Assembly (NCBI GenBank): GCA_024280015.1
Contig: JAJRQY010000170.1
Location: 1-52,294, forward strand
Reading direction: 5' to 3'
DNA from: Actinomycetes bacterium
GTDB lineage: Bacteria; Actinomycetota; Acidimicrobiia; Acidimicrobiales; SZUA-35
DNA: 52,294 nucleotides
Position 1 is the first letter of the stretch. Each line of letters starts with the position of its first letter. Shown in pieces: positions 25,813 to 34,381 of this stretch. A model generated the notes under the pieces. That model had not been told where the DNA came from, made no database searches, and saw only the letters and a program-made list of their open reading frames with translations. The position numbers were made by a program, and so were the translations under genes.

Positions 25813-26928
25813 ATGCGAATCCTTCTCGTTGAACCCTGGATGAGCGGCTCCCATGCTCAGTGGGCCGAAGGGTACGCGCGGGCCAGTACCCATGTTGTTT
25901 CGATCGTCAGCCTTCCGGCCGGGCCATGGCGGTGGAGGCTGCGAGCCGGAGCGGGCCCCCTCGCTGACAAGATCAGCAAATGGGTAGTCACCAACGGAAG
26001 CCCCGACCTGATCCTGCTTTCTGGCCTGGTTGATGGTGCGCAACTATTAGGGCTTGCCCGGCGAAGCCTGCCCAACAACACCCCAGTCGTGGTCTACCAG
26101 CACGAGTCGCAGCTGGTCTATCCAGTGGCAAATGGTCAGGTTGACACCGAGGCGGCTCTACGGAACTGGAGTACCTGGCTGGCAGCGGACAAGGTGCTGT
26201 TCAATAGTGGGTTTCACCGGACGGCGGTCGAGTCCGAGCTCACCATATTTCTGGAGCACCAACCTGAGCAAGACCAGGTGGCATTGCTGGCTTCAGTATT
26301 GGACAAGTTCGATGTCTTGCCGGTAGGAATCGATCTGCCGCCTCTTGTCTCGACCGTTGCCTCGGGCGGTAGGTCTTCGGCTGCTCCTCAGGAGCCTCCG
26401 CTCATTGTCTGGCCCCACCGGTGGGAGCCGGACAAGGATCCGGATGCCTTTGTTCGAGCATTGGCCAAATTGGACCAACACCAATTGGACTTCCGCCTGG
26501 TACTGGCGGGAACCGACTCGATGGTTCCAAGCGACGCTCGACGACGCATCATCGACCGCTGGTCAGACAAGATCGTGGCCATCGGCCCATTTCCTCGGGC
26601 CACCTATGAGGAGCTGTTGATCAGGGCTGACATCGTGGTTAGCTGTGCCAAGCACGACTTCTTCGGTGTCGGTGTTGCCGAAGCGGTGGCTGCCGGGTCT
26701 GTACCGGTACTGCCTGATGCGTTGGCCTATCCCGAACTGATCGATGAGCGGTGGCACGAGGTTTGCCTCTACCAGGCTGGCAGTTTCGGTAGTCGCCTGG
26801 TCGAGGTCGTTGGTTCGGTGGACCAGTACCGCTTGGCTGTTGCTGGCCTCGCAAAATCAATGGAACGATTCGGATGGTCCCACATCGCTCGACGTCTTGA
26901 CCAGCTGCTGGCCAGCCAACTCCGCTAG
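25813..26928 (+). CDS. DUF3524 glycosyltransferase, tRNA-queuosine mannosyltransferase-like
   Basis: 371 residues. The N-terminus EPWMSGSHAQWAEGYA and LPAGPWRWRLRAGA, then VVYQHESQLVYPVANGQ (about 93-109) and VLFNSGFHR match the family of animal GTDC1/QTMAN. The C-terminal GT-B half has WPHRWEPDKDPDAF (from 200) and CAKHDFFGVGVAEAVAAGSVPVLP (K280, H281), the nucleotide-sugar site. Animal QTMAN mannosylates queuosine in tRNA-Asp. Whether this bacterial member acts on tRNA is inference; it lies between alr and the tsa genes, close to other tRNA modification genes. No signal peptide, so cytoplasmic. Confidence 0.85.
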   Translation: MRILLVEPWMSGSHAQWAEGYARASTHVVSIVSLPAGPWRWRLRAGAGPLADKISKWVVTNGSPDLILLSGLVDGAQLLGLARRSLPNNTPVVVYQHESQLVYPVANGQVDTEAALRNWSTWLAADKVLFNSGFHRTAVESELTIFLEHQPEQDQVALLASVLDKFDVLPVGIDLPPLVSTVASGGRSSAAPQEPPLIVWPHRWEPDKDPDAFVRALAKLDQHQLDFRLVLAGTDSMVPSDARRRIIDRWSDKIVAIGPFPRATYEELLIRADIVVSCAKHDFFGVGVAEAVAAGSVPVLPDALAYPELIDERWHEVCLYQAGSFGSRLVEVVGSVDQYRLAVAGLAKSMERFGWSHIARRLDQLLASQLR

Positions 26929-26937
26929 TCGGGCCGG

Positions 26938-26963
26938 CTAGTTAGGTCGGTTAGTTAGGTCGG
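26938..26963 (+). repeat. Tandem 13-bp repeat between convergent genes
   Basis: Two head-to-tail copies of (C/T)TAGTTAGGTCGG at 26938-26950 and 26951-26963 fill most of the 43-base space between the glycosyltransferase stop and the convergent SDR stop. Flanking CGGGC and GCCCG can pair around them, so the element may contribute to bidirectional termination. Confidence 0.6.
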
Positions 26964-26971
26964 CAAGCCCG

Positions 26972-27751
26972 TTAGTGGTTTCCAAGATTGATCAGCTTGC
27001 GGAGGGCACTGCGGGGAATGACGTTGAGAACTCCGTTGAATGCCTTGTTCACATGGCCGGTGACGACTCGGGCCCGGCCACTGTCGATGGCGGCCAAGGC
27101 TTCGGCGGCAACGTCCTCGGCTGATTGCCATAAGACATCGGGATAGCTATCACTGTCGGATTTGGCTCGCTCGTGGAATTCGGTCCGAGTCAGGCCAGGG
27201 CAGATGGCGGTCACGGTCACACCGGAAGGAGCCAGCTCTTCATGGATCGCTTCAGTGAAGCTGGAGACGAATGCCTTGGTTGCCGCATAGGTCGCTGCTT
27301 GTGGAGACACCATATGACCGGCGATGGAGGAGATATTGAGGATCCCTCCACGTTGGCGCGGCGCCATGGTTTTTGCTGCGGCATGGCTCAATCGGACCAG
27401 GGCATTGACATTGACGTCGACCATGCCGGTCTGTCCGTCGACGTCCAGTTCGTGGAACAGTCCGCCATTACCAAAACCGGCATTGTTGACCAGCAGGTCG
27501 ATTGGACGTTCTGAGTCCTCCAATCGGTCGGCAACGACAGTGAGCTCGGACCGGTCGGATAGGTCAGCTCGAAGGACCTCAACCTCGACGTCGTGCTCGT
27601 CGGCCAGTTCTACCGCCAGGGCTTCAAGCCGTTCTTGATCGCGGGCGACGACCACAAGGTCGCTACCGTCCGCCGCCAGCTGGCGGGCAATTTCTCGTCC
27701 GATGCCGCTGGACGCTCCGGTGATGAGTGCACGATTCCACTTGCTGGTCAT
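26972..27751 (-). CDS. Short-chain dehydrogenase/reductase
   Basis: 259 residues, classical SDR. The NAD(P)-binding motif is TGASSGIG (11-18), with LVNNAG at about 87-92 and the catalytic Ser141, Tyr155 and Lys159 (YAATK). The sequence resembles broad-specificity SDRs of the DltE/YqjQ-like type with a C-terminal helix near the membrane (VNKAFNGVLNVIPRSALRKL). The substrate cannot be told. It is convergent with the glycosyltransferase and lies ten bases downstream of the threonine dehydratase-like gene on the same strand. Confidence 0.93.
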   Translation of the reverse strand: MTSKWNRALITGASSGIGREIARQLAADGSDLVVVARDQERLEALAVELADEHDVEVEVLRADLSDRSELTVVADRLEDSERPIDLLVNNAGFGNGGLFHELDVDGQTGMVDVNVNALVRLSHAAAKTMAPRQRGGILNISSIAGHMVSPQAATYAATKAFVSSFTEAIHEELAPSGVTVTAICPGLTRTEFHERAKSDSDSYPDVLWQSAEDVAAEALAAIDSGRARVVTGHVNKAFNGVLNVIPRSALRKLINLGNH

Positions 27752-27760
27752 AACCCAAGG

Positions 27761-28747
27761 CTATCCGGCAGCCACATTCCCGCCGCAAAGGATGATGCCG
27801 ATGTGTTCATCGGATCTGGCCTGATAGCTGCCAGAAAGCAGAATGGCGAGAGGCGCGGCGGCGGCTGGTTCCACTCGGATACGGAACTGGTCCCACAGCA
27901 AGGACTGGGCCGAGGCCAACTGCTCATCGGTTGTCAACCGGCTGATTGCTTTGGAGTCGGTGAGTGCAGCCCATGTGTTTGATCCCAAACAGGAAGCACC
28001 CAACGCATCGGCCCCCAGGCCGGAGACAGCGATGTTCACTGGTTCTCCTGCCTTGAGTGCTTGAGCAAATGTTGCCGTTCCTTCGGTCTCACATACCACG
28101 ATCCTGGTATCGGATCCGATGGCGGAGGCAATGCCACCGGATAATCCACCACCACCACATGCGACCAAGACTGTGTCCAGCTTTGATTGGCCTGCTCCTG
28201 GATGACCGCTGGCCGCTACCTGCTCTTGAAACTCCAGGCCCGTGGTGCCTGCTCCCGCCATCACTACCGGGTCGTTGTACGCGTGGATTGAGGTTGCCCC
28301 TGACGCAAGCCGGAACTCTTCACTGGCCGCATACGCTTCAGCAAACACGGCCCCAATCTGATGCACGGTTGCGCCATAGGACCGAAGTCGGTCCACCTTG
28401 GCTTCGGCGGCAATAGTCGGCACAAAGATGGTCGCCTTGTGACCGTGGTGGTCAGCGGCCCACGCCACTGCTGCGCCATGGTTCCCGCCCGACGCGGCCA
28501 CCACTCCGGCTTCACCGATTGGCTGGGTCAGCATGAAGTTGGTAGCCCCTCGCGCCTTGAAGGTCCCGCTGTACTGGAACTGTTCGAGCTTGAAGGTGAT
28601 TGAAGCGGGTGAGTGTTCCCCAAGAGTGAACTCTTGGGGATCAACGGCCCAGATGGGAGTGCGGCGAACCAGGCCAACCAGTCTGGCTGAAGCTGCTTCA
28701 ACATCGGATCGGGTCAGGGGTGGGGCGAGAGGAGACTCGGTGGTCAT
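27761..28747 (-). CDS. Threonine/serine dehydratase-like PLP enzyme
   Basis: 328 residues, fold type II. The PLP lysine is K64 in SGTFKARGA, the substrate loop SGGNHG is at about 86-91, and the phosphate cup CGGGGLSGG at 197-205. It lacks the C-terminal ACT domain, as catabolic threonine ammonia-lyases and serine racemases do. Likely reactions are deamination of threonine or serine; racemisation is an alternative. It is divergent from tsaE with only 47 bases between starts, so both promoters must lie in or overlap that space. Confidence 0.92.
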   Translation of the reverse strand: MTTESPLAPPLTRSDVEAASARLVGLVRRTPIWAVDPQEFTLGEHSPASITFKLEQFQYSGTFKARGATNFMLTQPIGEAGVVAASGGNHGAAVAWAADHHGHKATIFVPTIAAEAKVDRLRSYGATVHQIGAVFAEAYAASEEFRLASGATSIHAYNDPVVMAGAGTTGLEFQEQVAASGHPGAGQSKLDTVLVACGGGGLSGGIASAIGSDTRIVVCETEGTATFAQALKAGEPVNIAVSGLGADALGASCLGSNTWAALTDSKAISRLTTDEQLASAQSLLWDQFRIRVEPAAAAPLAILLSGSYQARSDEHIGIILCGGNVAAG

Positions 28748-28794
28748 GGCTCCACGTTAGCGACGCTCGTTCCTGACAGGCCCTAGCCTTCCTG

Positions 28795-29295
28795 GTGATG
28801 TTGTGCGCAACCACCACCGGTCCTGATGAGACCCGAGCCCTGGCTCGGGCTCTTTCGGGTTGCGTGAACGATGGCGACTTGTTGGTCTTGTCTGGAGATC
28901 TTGGTGCAGGCAAGACCTGTTTCAGTCAAGGCTTTGGTGAGGGTCTCGGAATCGACGATCGGATCACCAGCCCGACCTTCACTCTCCATAACCAGTACCA
29001 GGGACGACTTTTGTTCAATCATCTTGATGTTTATCGGTTGGACGATATTGAAGAGACCCTCGATCTTGACTTGCCGGAGATGCTGGAGTCCGGGGTAACC
29101 ATCGTCGAGTGGGGAGATCAGATAGATCCGGTCTTGCCAAGTGATCACTTGGTGGTTCGAATCCTGATGGATGACGGTTTATCGGAGCCCGATGACGACC
29201 GACGCTTCTTCCAAATTGAGGCCGGCGGGCCGGGTTGGACCGATCGCCTTGGTGAGCTACAGGCAGCGATCAATCCGTGGGTTCAGCCGTGCTAA
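28795..29295 (+). CDS. tsaE: tRNA t6A biosynthesis ATPase TsaE
   Basis: 166 residues from GTG 28795; ATG 28798 is equally possible. The Walker A loop is GDLGAGKT (34-41), followed by TSPTFTLHNQYQG, the NHLDVYRL motif and VEWGDQ. TsaE hydrolyses ATP to reset the TsaBDE complex that places threonylcarbamoyl on A37 of ANN-decoding tRNAs. It opens the tsaE-tsaB-rimI-tsaD operon and overlaps tsaB. Confidence 0.95.
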   Translation: MMLCATTTGPDETRALARALSGCVNDGDLLVLSGDLGAGKTCFSQGFGEGLGIDDRITSPTFTLHNQYQGRLLFNHLDVYRLDDIEETLDLDLPEMLESGVTIVEWGDQIDPVLPSDHLVVRILMDDGLSEPDDDRRFFQIEAGGPGWTDRLGELQAAINPWVQPC

Positions 29296-29957
29296 CTCTG
29301 GCCGTCACGTCTTCTACTGCTGTAGTCGGGGTTGCTCTTGTCTCGGGTGAACGGGTCTTGTCTTTCCGACACCTGCGGACCGACCGCCGCCATGCCGAAG
29401 AGCTCACGCCCATGATCCGTGACGTCTTGTCCGAAGCAGGCCGCAGCCTGGCTGACATGGATCGCCTTGCTGTTGATGTTGGCCCTGGCCGGTTCACCGG
29501 TTTGCGGGTGGGTATTGCCACCGTACGAACACTTGCTTTTGCTGCCGACAAACCCGTCGTGGGTGTGAGTAGCTTGGAAGCCTTGGCGGCAACACAGCCT
29601 GGTGGCGCTGTGACCGCGGTGATTGATGCTCGCCGCAGTGAGGTGTTCCAGCAACGGTTCGGTCTTGATTCATCTGGCACCCTGACGCCCTTGGATGAGC
29701 CGAGTTATGGCCCGCCCGAAGAGATGGCATTGGCGATTCAAGACGGCGACACGATTGTTGGCGACGGAGCGGACCGATACGCCGAGGTCTATGGCCAGGT
29801 TGTCGGAGGCAAGCATGTGGTTGGTGTCGAACCAATGGCCGAACACATCGCTCGACTTAGCATCGCTCGGCCGGCCATTCCCGGCCCATTGGTGGTGCCG
29901 GTCTATTTACGCGATCCCGACGTCAAGGTCAATATCAAGACCAGGAACAATTCATGA
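29289..29957 (+). CDS. tsaB: tRNA t6A biosynthesis protein TsaB
   Basis: 222 residues from GTG 29289, which overlaps the tsaE stop (GTGCTAA); GTG 29277 would add four residues. TsaB features: LAVTSSTAVVGVAL, the HAEELTPMIRDVL helix and VDVGPGRFTGLRVGIAT. It is an inactive ASKHA-fold partner that dimerises with TsaD. The 3' end overlaps rimI by four bases. Confidence 0.94.
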   Translation: MLTLAVTSSTAVVGVALVSGERVLSFRHLRTDRRHAEELTPMIRDVLSEAGRSLADMDRLAVDVGPGRFTGLRVGIATVRTLAFAADKPVVGVSSLEALAATQPGGAVTAVIDARRSEVFQQRFGLDSSGTLTPLDEPSYGPPEEMALAIQDGDTIVGDGADRYAEVYGQVVGGKHVVGVEPMAEHIARLSIARPAIPGPLVVPVYLRDPDVKVNIKTRNNS

Positions 29958-30559
29958 CGGGGACAGGTTCGGTCGAAGACTCCGTGACCAACGGACGGCC
30001 CGACAAACACCTCCTGAGTGCCCTACACCTTGACAACATCAAGGAAGTTGCCGTACTAGAAGCACTGGTATCTCCGGAACCTTGGTCAGCCAAATTGTTC
30101 GCTGGCGAGCTGGAGGTTCACGCCTCAGCCAGGAACTGGATGGTGGCTCATTCGGTTTCCCATCGTTCGCAAGAAGTGCCTCCAGCTGGAGAGAGTGAAC
30201 CGAAGCTGGTTGGGTTTGGCGGCATGATGTTTGTTGACAACGAGGGCCACCTCATGAATATCGCTGTAGACCCTGGGCATCAGGGCCAGGGCCTGGCCAC
30301 CAAGATCCTGCTGACACTCACCCGTGACGCCATTGCCCGTGGGATCACTGATCTCACCTTGGAGGTTCGAGCGAACAATCAAGAGGCTGGAGCCTTGTAT
30401 CGACGCTTTGGCTATGGGCCAGTCGGGGTTCGCAAGAGCTACTACGTCGATGGGGAAGATGCCCTGATCATGTGGGCCCATGACGTCGATGGCGAAATCT
30501 ACACCGAACTGCTTTCAGATATAGATGCTCGGGTTGCTGCTAGAAGGACTAGATCGTGA
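29954..30559 (+). CDS. rimI: GNAT N-acetyltransferase, RimI-like
   Basis: 201 residues, somewhat longer than RimI (about 150-160) because of an N-terminal extension and an insertion near residues 60-80 rich in Ser, Glu and Pro. The GNAT core is clear: HLMNIAVDPGHQGQGLATKILLTL for acetyl-CoA binding and EVRANNQEAGALYRRFGY. RimI acetylates the N-terminus of S18. The gene between tsaB and tsaD is the common bacterial arrangement and overlaps both by four bases. Confidence 0.92.
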   Translation: MTGTGSVEDSVTNGRPDKHLLSALHLDNIKEVAVLEALVSPEPWSAKLFAGELEVHASARNWMVAHSVSHRSQEVPPAGESEPKLVGFGGMMFVDNEGHLMNIAVDPGHQGQGLATKILLTLTRDAIARGITDLTLEVRANNQEAGALYRRFGYGPVGVRKSYYVDGEDALIMWAHDVDGEIYTELLSDIDARVAARRTRS

Positions 30560-31572
30560 CGGTCTTGCTTGCTATTGAAACCAGCTGCGACGAAACGGCG
30601 GTCGCCATTGTTCGTGATGGCACCGAAGTGTTGGCCAATGTGGTCTCCAGCCAGGTCGAAATCCACGCTGAGTTTGGCGGGGTTGTGCCCGAGGTTGCCA
30701 GCCGTGCTCACTTGGACATGTTGGAACCGGTTCTGGCTCAAGCCTTGTCCGACGCGGGAATGACCGGAGCTGCTATTGAGGCGGTTGCCGCCACTCACGG
30801 ACCTGGACTGATCGGTGCCCTGCTCATTGGCGTGAGCGAAGCCAAAGCTCTGGCGTTGGCATGGGACGTTCCCTATGTCGGGGTCAACCATATGGAAGGC
30901 CACCTTTTTGCCACCTTCCTGGAACGGCCAGACCTTGAACTGCCTCTGATCGTGTTGCTGGTCTCGGGCGGGCACACCCTGATTGTTCACCTGGAGGCAC
31001 TCGGTCAATACACCATCCTCGGTTCCACCATTGACGATGCTGCTGGTGAGGCCTTTGACAAGGTCGCCCGCTATCTAGGGCTCGGCTATCCCGGTGGTCC
31101 GCGCATCGATGCACTGGCTAAGGAGGGTGACCGCGAAGCGATTGTCTTCCCTCGGGGAATGTTGCACGATGGCTTAGATTTCTCCTTCAGTGGGATGAAG
31201 ACGTCGGTCATCAACTATGTGCGCAAGCACCGTGATGCCGACAATGCTGATCTTGCAGCGGGCTTCCAAGAGGCCGTGGTTGATGTGTTGGTGACCAAGA
31301 CCATGCGGGCAGCTGAGCAGGTTGGGGCCAAGGGTGTGTGCCTTGGGGGAGGGGTGGCCGCCAACTCTCGTCTTCGGGAACGCTTTGCTGAAGAAGCTGG
31401 GGCCCGTGGATTGCAATGTCTGGTTCCCGATCGGGCATTTTGTACCGACAATGCGGCCATGATCGCCGCCGCCGGACACTGGCGCTTGCAAAAGGACGGC
31501 CCAACCGGCCTAGACGACGGTGCATCACCCAACCTGAAGTTGCCTTCTGGCACCGGTGCAATACGTAGATAG
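30556..31572 (+). CDS. tsaD: tRNA N6-adenosine threonylcarbamoyltransferase TsaD
   Basis: 338 residues from GTG 30556, overlapping rimI by four bases. It has AIETSCDETAVAIV, HGPGLIGALLIGVSEAKALA, the iron-binding NHMEGH (His112 and His116), VSGGHT, LGGGVAANSRLRE and TDNAAMIAAAG. TsaD transfers the threonylcarbamoyl group to A37 of tRNA. It lies downstream of tsaE and tsaB, so the three late t6A proteins are made together; tsaC is not in the window. Confidence 0.96.
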   Translation: MTVLLAIETSCDETAVAIVRDGTEVLANVVSSQVEIHAEFGGVVPEVASRAHLDMLEPVLAQALSDAGMTGAAIEAVAATHGPGLIGALLIGVSEAKALALAWDVPYVGVNHMEGHLFATFLERPDLELPLIVLLVSGGHTLIVHLEALGQYTILGSTIDDAAGEAFDKVARYLGLGYPGGPRIDALAKEGDREAIVFPRGMLHDGLDFSFSGMKTSVINYVRKHRDADNADLAAGFQEAVVDVLVTKTMRAAEQVGAKGVCLGGGVAANSRLRERFAEEAGARGLQCLVPDRAFCTDNAAMIAAAGHWRLQKDGPTGLDDGASPNLKLPSGTGAIRR

Positions 31573-31600
31573 AGGCTCTGCCGGTGCCGGAAGGATTGGC

Positions 31601-32023
31601 GTGAGGCCATCGTTCGTCATTGCGGCAGCCGATGGACTGACCTTGGTCCTGGACTCAGGGGCAATCATTGGGCTCAGCCGAGGCGATCGTCGAACCAGGA
31701 TCCAATTTGACGCGGCCAACCGGAACGGGGCCGATGTCATCATCCCTGCTGTGGTATTGGCCGAGACCACTCGAGGGAACGGACCGCGTGACGCTCCGGC
31801 CAACCTCGTTCTCGCCCAAGCTGATGTAGTCGGTATCCTGGAGGAGTCAGACGCCAGGGTGGCTGGCGAACTCCTCGGTCGAGCTGATTCAAACTCGACC
31901 ATCGATGCGCTGGTTGCGGCCGAAGCGATACGTCGCTCTCCTTCCATGGTGATGACATCGGACCCCGATGACTTGAATGAATTGCTGACGGACTACCCAG
32001 CTGTATCGGTCCAAGCGATCTAA
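31601..32023 (+). CDS. PIN-domain protein, VapC-like, without visible antitoxin
   Basis: 140 residues from GTG 31601, with AAGGA six bases upstream; GTG 31556 would overlap tsaD. PIN landmarks with acidic residues in order: LTLVLDSGAIIGLSRGD, VIIPAVVLAETTRG, STIDALVAAEAI and MVMTSDPDDLNELL. The active site looks complete, so it is probably a Mg-dependent RNase. No small antitoxin gene precedes it; tsaD does, and an MFS gene on the other strand follows. It may be a solitary VapC homologue or a housekeeping PIN nuclease. Confidence 0.8.
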   Translation: MRPSFVIAAADGLTLVLDSGAIIGLSRGDRRTRIQFDAANRNGADVIIPAVVLAETTRGNGPRDAPANLVLAQADVVGILEESDARVAGELLGRADSNSTIDALVAAEAIRRSPSMVMTSDPDDLNELLTDYPAVSVQAI

Positions 32024-32031
32024 GACCCGGA

Positions 32032-33492
32032 TCAACGACGGGGCTGGACTGATTCTGTCGCGTTCGACTCCGTAGAGCCTGATTCTGTGTTCGTCGGCGC
32101 CAGTCCTCGGGTGGCGGCGACATCGTCATCATTGATGAACCAGCTGACGACAACGGCTGGTGCGATCAGGAGGGCGCAGGTAATGAATCCCCACTGGTAG
32201 GCACCAAGGCGCTCAGACGCGGGAGCGAGATCACCCCCGACCGAGGACAGTCGAGCGGCAACCACCGTGGCCGATAGTGCCACTCCGGAGGTGAGGGCGA
32301 TCTGGCGCTGGGTGTTGAACACCGAGGTTGCCCGACCAGTGTCGGCCAACGATGTTGTGGCATAAACCGCGGTCTGGATAGAGATGAAGACCAGGCCTAC
32401 CGACGCGCCGCGGGCAAAGGACAACGAGCCAATGACCGGTAACGGTGTTTCGAGTCCGATGAACCCGAAGGCAGCGGTCGCCAGAGCAGTGCCAAAGGAG
32501 CCGGACATCATCAGGCGGCGTGGGCCAACGGCTTGGTAGAGCCGCTTGCCCAGCAGGTTGGACACCAAGAAGACGCCGACTGCTTGGGGAGCCTGCGCCA
32601 AGCCGCTTTGGGTGGCGGAGAAACCCCTGAGGGTTTGCATATAGAGGGGGAGGACGAAGATCCAGCCGAAGAACCCGGAGTACACCAACGGTGCCGCCAG
32701 ATTGATGATTCGAAAGTGGCGATCAACTAAGAGCCGCAGCTTCAGCATCGGTTGTTCCAGTCGCAACTCGACCAGGACCAGTGCAACCAGGGCCAACAGT
32801 CCCGTAGCGCCGAAGCCGATTGTGCTGGCCGAAAGCCAACCCTTGTCTGGGCCAATTGACATGGCGTAGATCAGCAGGCTTACGCCACTGGCTGAGAGCA
32901 CAAAACCGGCCAGGTCGAATCGTCCAGGCGAGGGTTGGGTCTCCTCCTTGATCCATCGCCAGAGCAGTATGACCGCCACCGCGCCGATTGGGACATTGAT
33001 AAAGAAGATCCAGCGCCAGGACACGTTGTCGACCAGCACGCCGCCAAGCACCGGCCCGATGGCGGGAGCGACGACAGCAACACTCAGAACACCGATTGCT
33101 GCCTTGGCTCGATCCGCCATTGGATAGGCCCGGAACAGCATCGCACTCCCGATTGGGGTGATCAGCCCGCCACCAACTCCTTGGAAGACACGGAACGCGA
33201 CCAGTTGATTGAGTGATTGCGCCAACCCGCAAAGGATCGACGCAAAAACAAACAGGACCAGGGCTACACCGAAGACCCGTCGGGTACCAAACCGATCACC
33301 CAACCAGCCAGCCACTGGAATGACTGCAGCCAGGCTGAGGAGATACGCGACAGCCACCCACTTGATGCTGGCGGTCGACACCGCGAACTCTCGGGACAAC
33401 GTTGGCAGCGCGACATTGATCATCGTGCCGTCCATGATTGTCATGACCAGCGCGAGGATGTACACCACAAATACTCGGGTCCGATACAGCAT
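32032..33492 (-). CDS. MFS exporter, DHA2 (14-helix) family
   Basis: 486 residues with about 14 hydrophobic helices. The N-terminus has the DHA2 motif LVMTIMDGTMINVALPTL, then WVAVAYLLSLAAVIPVAGWL, GDRFGTRRVF (motif A) and RVFQGVGGGLITPIGSAM. The C-terminal 30 residues are a soluble Ser/Thr/Glu-rich tail. These are proton-driven drug or small-molecule exporters of the EmrB/QacA type; the substrate is unknown. A 9-bp inverted repeat just upstream could be an operator or the terminator of the HAD gene. Confidence 0.93.
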   Translation of the reverse strand: MLYRTRVFVVYILALVMTIMDGTMINVALPTLSREFAVSTASIKWVAVAYLLSLAAVIPVAGWLGDRFGTRRVFGVALVLFVFASILCGLAQSLNQLVAFRVFQGVGGGLITPIGSAMLFRAYPMADRAKAAIGVLSVAVVAPAIGPVLGGVLVDNVSWRWIFFINVPIGAVAVILLWRWIKEETQPSPGRFDLAGFVLSASGVSLLIYAMSIGPDKGWLSASTIGFGATGLLALVALVLVELRLEQPMLKLRLLVDRHFRIINLAAPLVYSGFFGWIFVLPLYMQTLRGFSATQSGLAQAPQAVGVFLVSNLLGKRLYQAVGPRRLMMSGSFGTALATAAFGFIGLETPLPVIGSLSFARGASVGLVFISIQTAVYATTSLADTGRATSVFNTQRQIALTSGVALSATVVAARLSSVGGDLAPASERLGAYQWGFITCALLIAPAVVVSWFINDDDVAATRGLAPTNTESGSTESNATESVQPRR

Positions 33493-33519
33493 TCGGATCA
33501 GGCTATGGCTGGGCTGTCA

Positions 33520-33553
33520 CTCAACCCTAATCGGGGAGTCGGACAGGGTTGAG
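33520..33553 (-). promoter_or_regulatory. Inverted repeat between HAD gene and MFS gene
   Basis: CTCAACCCT (33520-33528) and AGGGTTGAG (33545-33553) form perfect 9-bp arms around a 16-base centre. Read on the minus strand it lies just after the HAD stop and 28 bases before the MFS start, so it may be a terminator of the first gene, an operator of the second, or both. Confidence 0.5.
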
Positions 33554-33560
33554 AGATCGC

Positions 33561-34256
33561 TCAGCTGAGGGCTTCGACCAGGGCATTGAGGTCGGGGAGG
33601 CGTGAATGTTCGAAGGCGGCGTGCTGATTGAACGGATCAAGCTGGACCATCTGCATACCAGCGTTGCGGGCGCCAACAACATCGGCGTGCACGGTGTCAC
33701 CAATGTAGAGGGCATTTGCTGGCTCGACATTGAGGGCGTACAGGGCTGGGGCCATGATCATTGGGTCGGGCTTGGCTACTCCGACCAGTGAGCTATCGAT
33801 GATCGCTGCGACCTGGGGGAGTGGCCCATCGGCCAGAACCTGGCAGACGCCATAGTCCCGCATCTGTTGAGGGGCGGTGCCGTTGTTGTTGGACACAATG
33901 GCCAATGGCATGCCGGTTGCGGCCAGCCGGTGAAAGGCGGCAATGTTTTCTTCATGCGCCCAGTCCCAGCTTGTGCGGATGGCAGTCTTAACTGAGTCGA
34001 TGGGAGCCCCGATCGCATCGGCGTAGCCCTGGTCATAGTGGGTCCAAAAGTCACCGTGGTGCTCTCGGGCATCGGCGTCGAGGCCGGACAAGGCTAAGCA
34101 GCCGGCGTGATGGGCTCGACGGAAACGAGCGAAGTCGTCTTCGTTCGCTTCACCTTCCTCACCCAGCGCGCGCCGTACTGACTCGTAGTGGGGATAGAGG
34201 AAGACACCACCGATGTCGAAGACAACTGCGGACACGGACCCCGGATCAAATGTCAT
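33561..34256 (-). CDS. HAD-family hydrolase
   Basis: 231 residues. Motif I is VVFDIGGVFLY with nucleophile Asp14; the second aspartate of DxD is replaced by Gly, as in haloacid dehalogenase-like IA proteins with FDxGGV. Motif II is IVSNNNG, the lysine is in GVAKPDP, and motif IV is YIGDTVHADVVGARNAG. An alpha-helical cap lies between motifs I and II. Substrate unknown; phosphatase is most likely. It is divergent from groES. Confidence 0.92.
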   Translation of the reverse strand: MTFDPGSVSAVVFDIGGVFLYPHYESVRRALGEEGEANEDDFARFRRAHHAGCLALSGLDADAREHHGDFWTHYDQGYADAIGAPIDSVKTAIRTSWDWAHEENIAAFHRLAATGMPLAIVSNNNGTAPQQMRDYGVCQVLADGPLPQVAAIIDSSLVGVAKPDPMIMAPALYALNVEPANALYIGDTVHADVVGARNAGMQMVQLDPFNQHAAFEHSRLPDLNALVEALS

Positions 34257-34308
34257 CTGCTCATCTTCCCACGACGTGTGTCAAATGACTCAACTCGGTC
34301 GGTGAGGG

Positions 34309-34337
34309 TTGGGTCCGAGAATCTGCGCCCCTAGGAT
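34309..34337 (+). promoter_or_regulatory. Promoter of groES-groEL
   Basis: TTGGGT (34309-34314), a 17-base spacer, and TAGGAT (34332-34337). The last base of the -10 box is the first base of the CIRCE operator, so HrcA bound there would block RNA polymerase. The box types agree with the infA and rplM promoters. Confidence 0.75.
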
Positions 34338-34363
34338 TAGCACTCGTCATAAGAGAGTGCTAA
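34337..34363 (+). promoter_or_regulatory. CIRCE operator (HrcA site)
   Basis: TTAGCACTC (34337-34345), nine bases, GAGTGCTAA (34355-34363): a perfect match to the CIRCE consensus. The symmetry extends two bases outward on each side (GA/TC), giving 11-bp arms. HrcA represses groESL through CIRCE and is released on heat or misfolded-protein stress. hrcA itself is not in the window. Confidence 0.97.
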
Positions 34364-34381
34364 TCCAACGGAGTTTACTGC

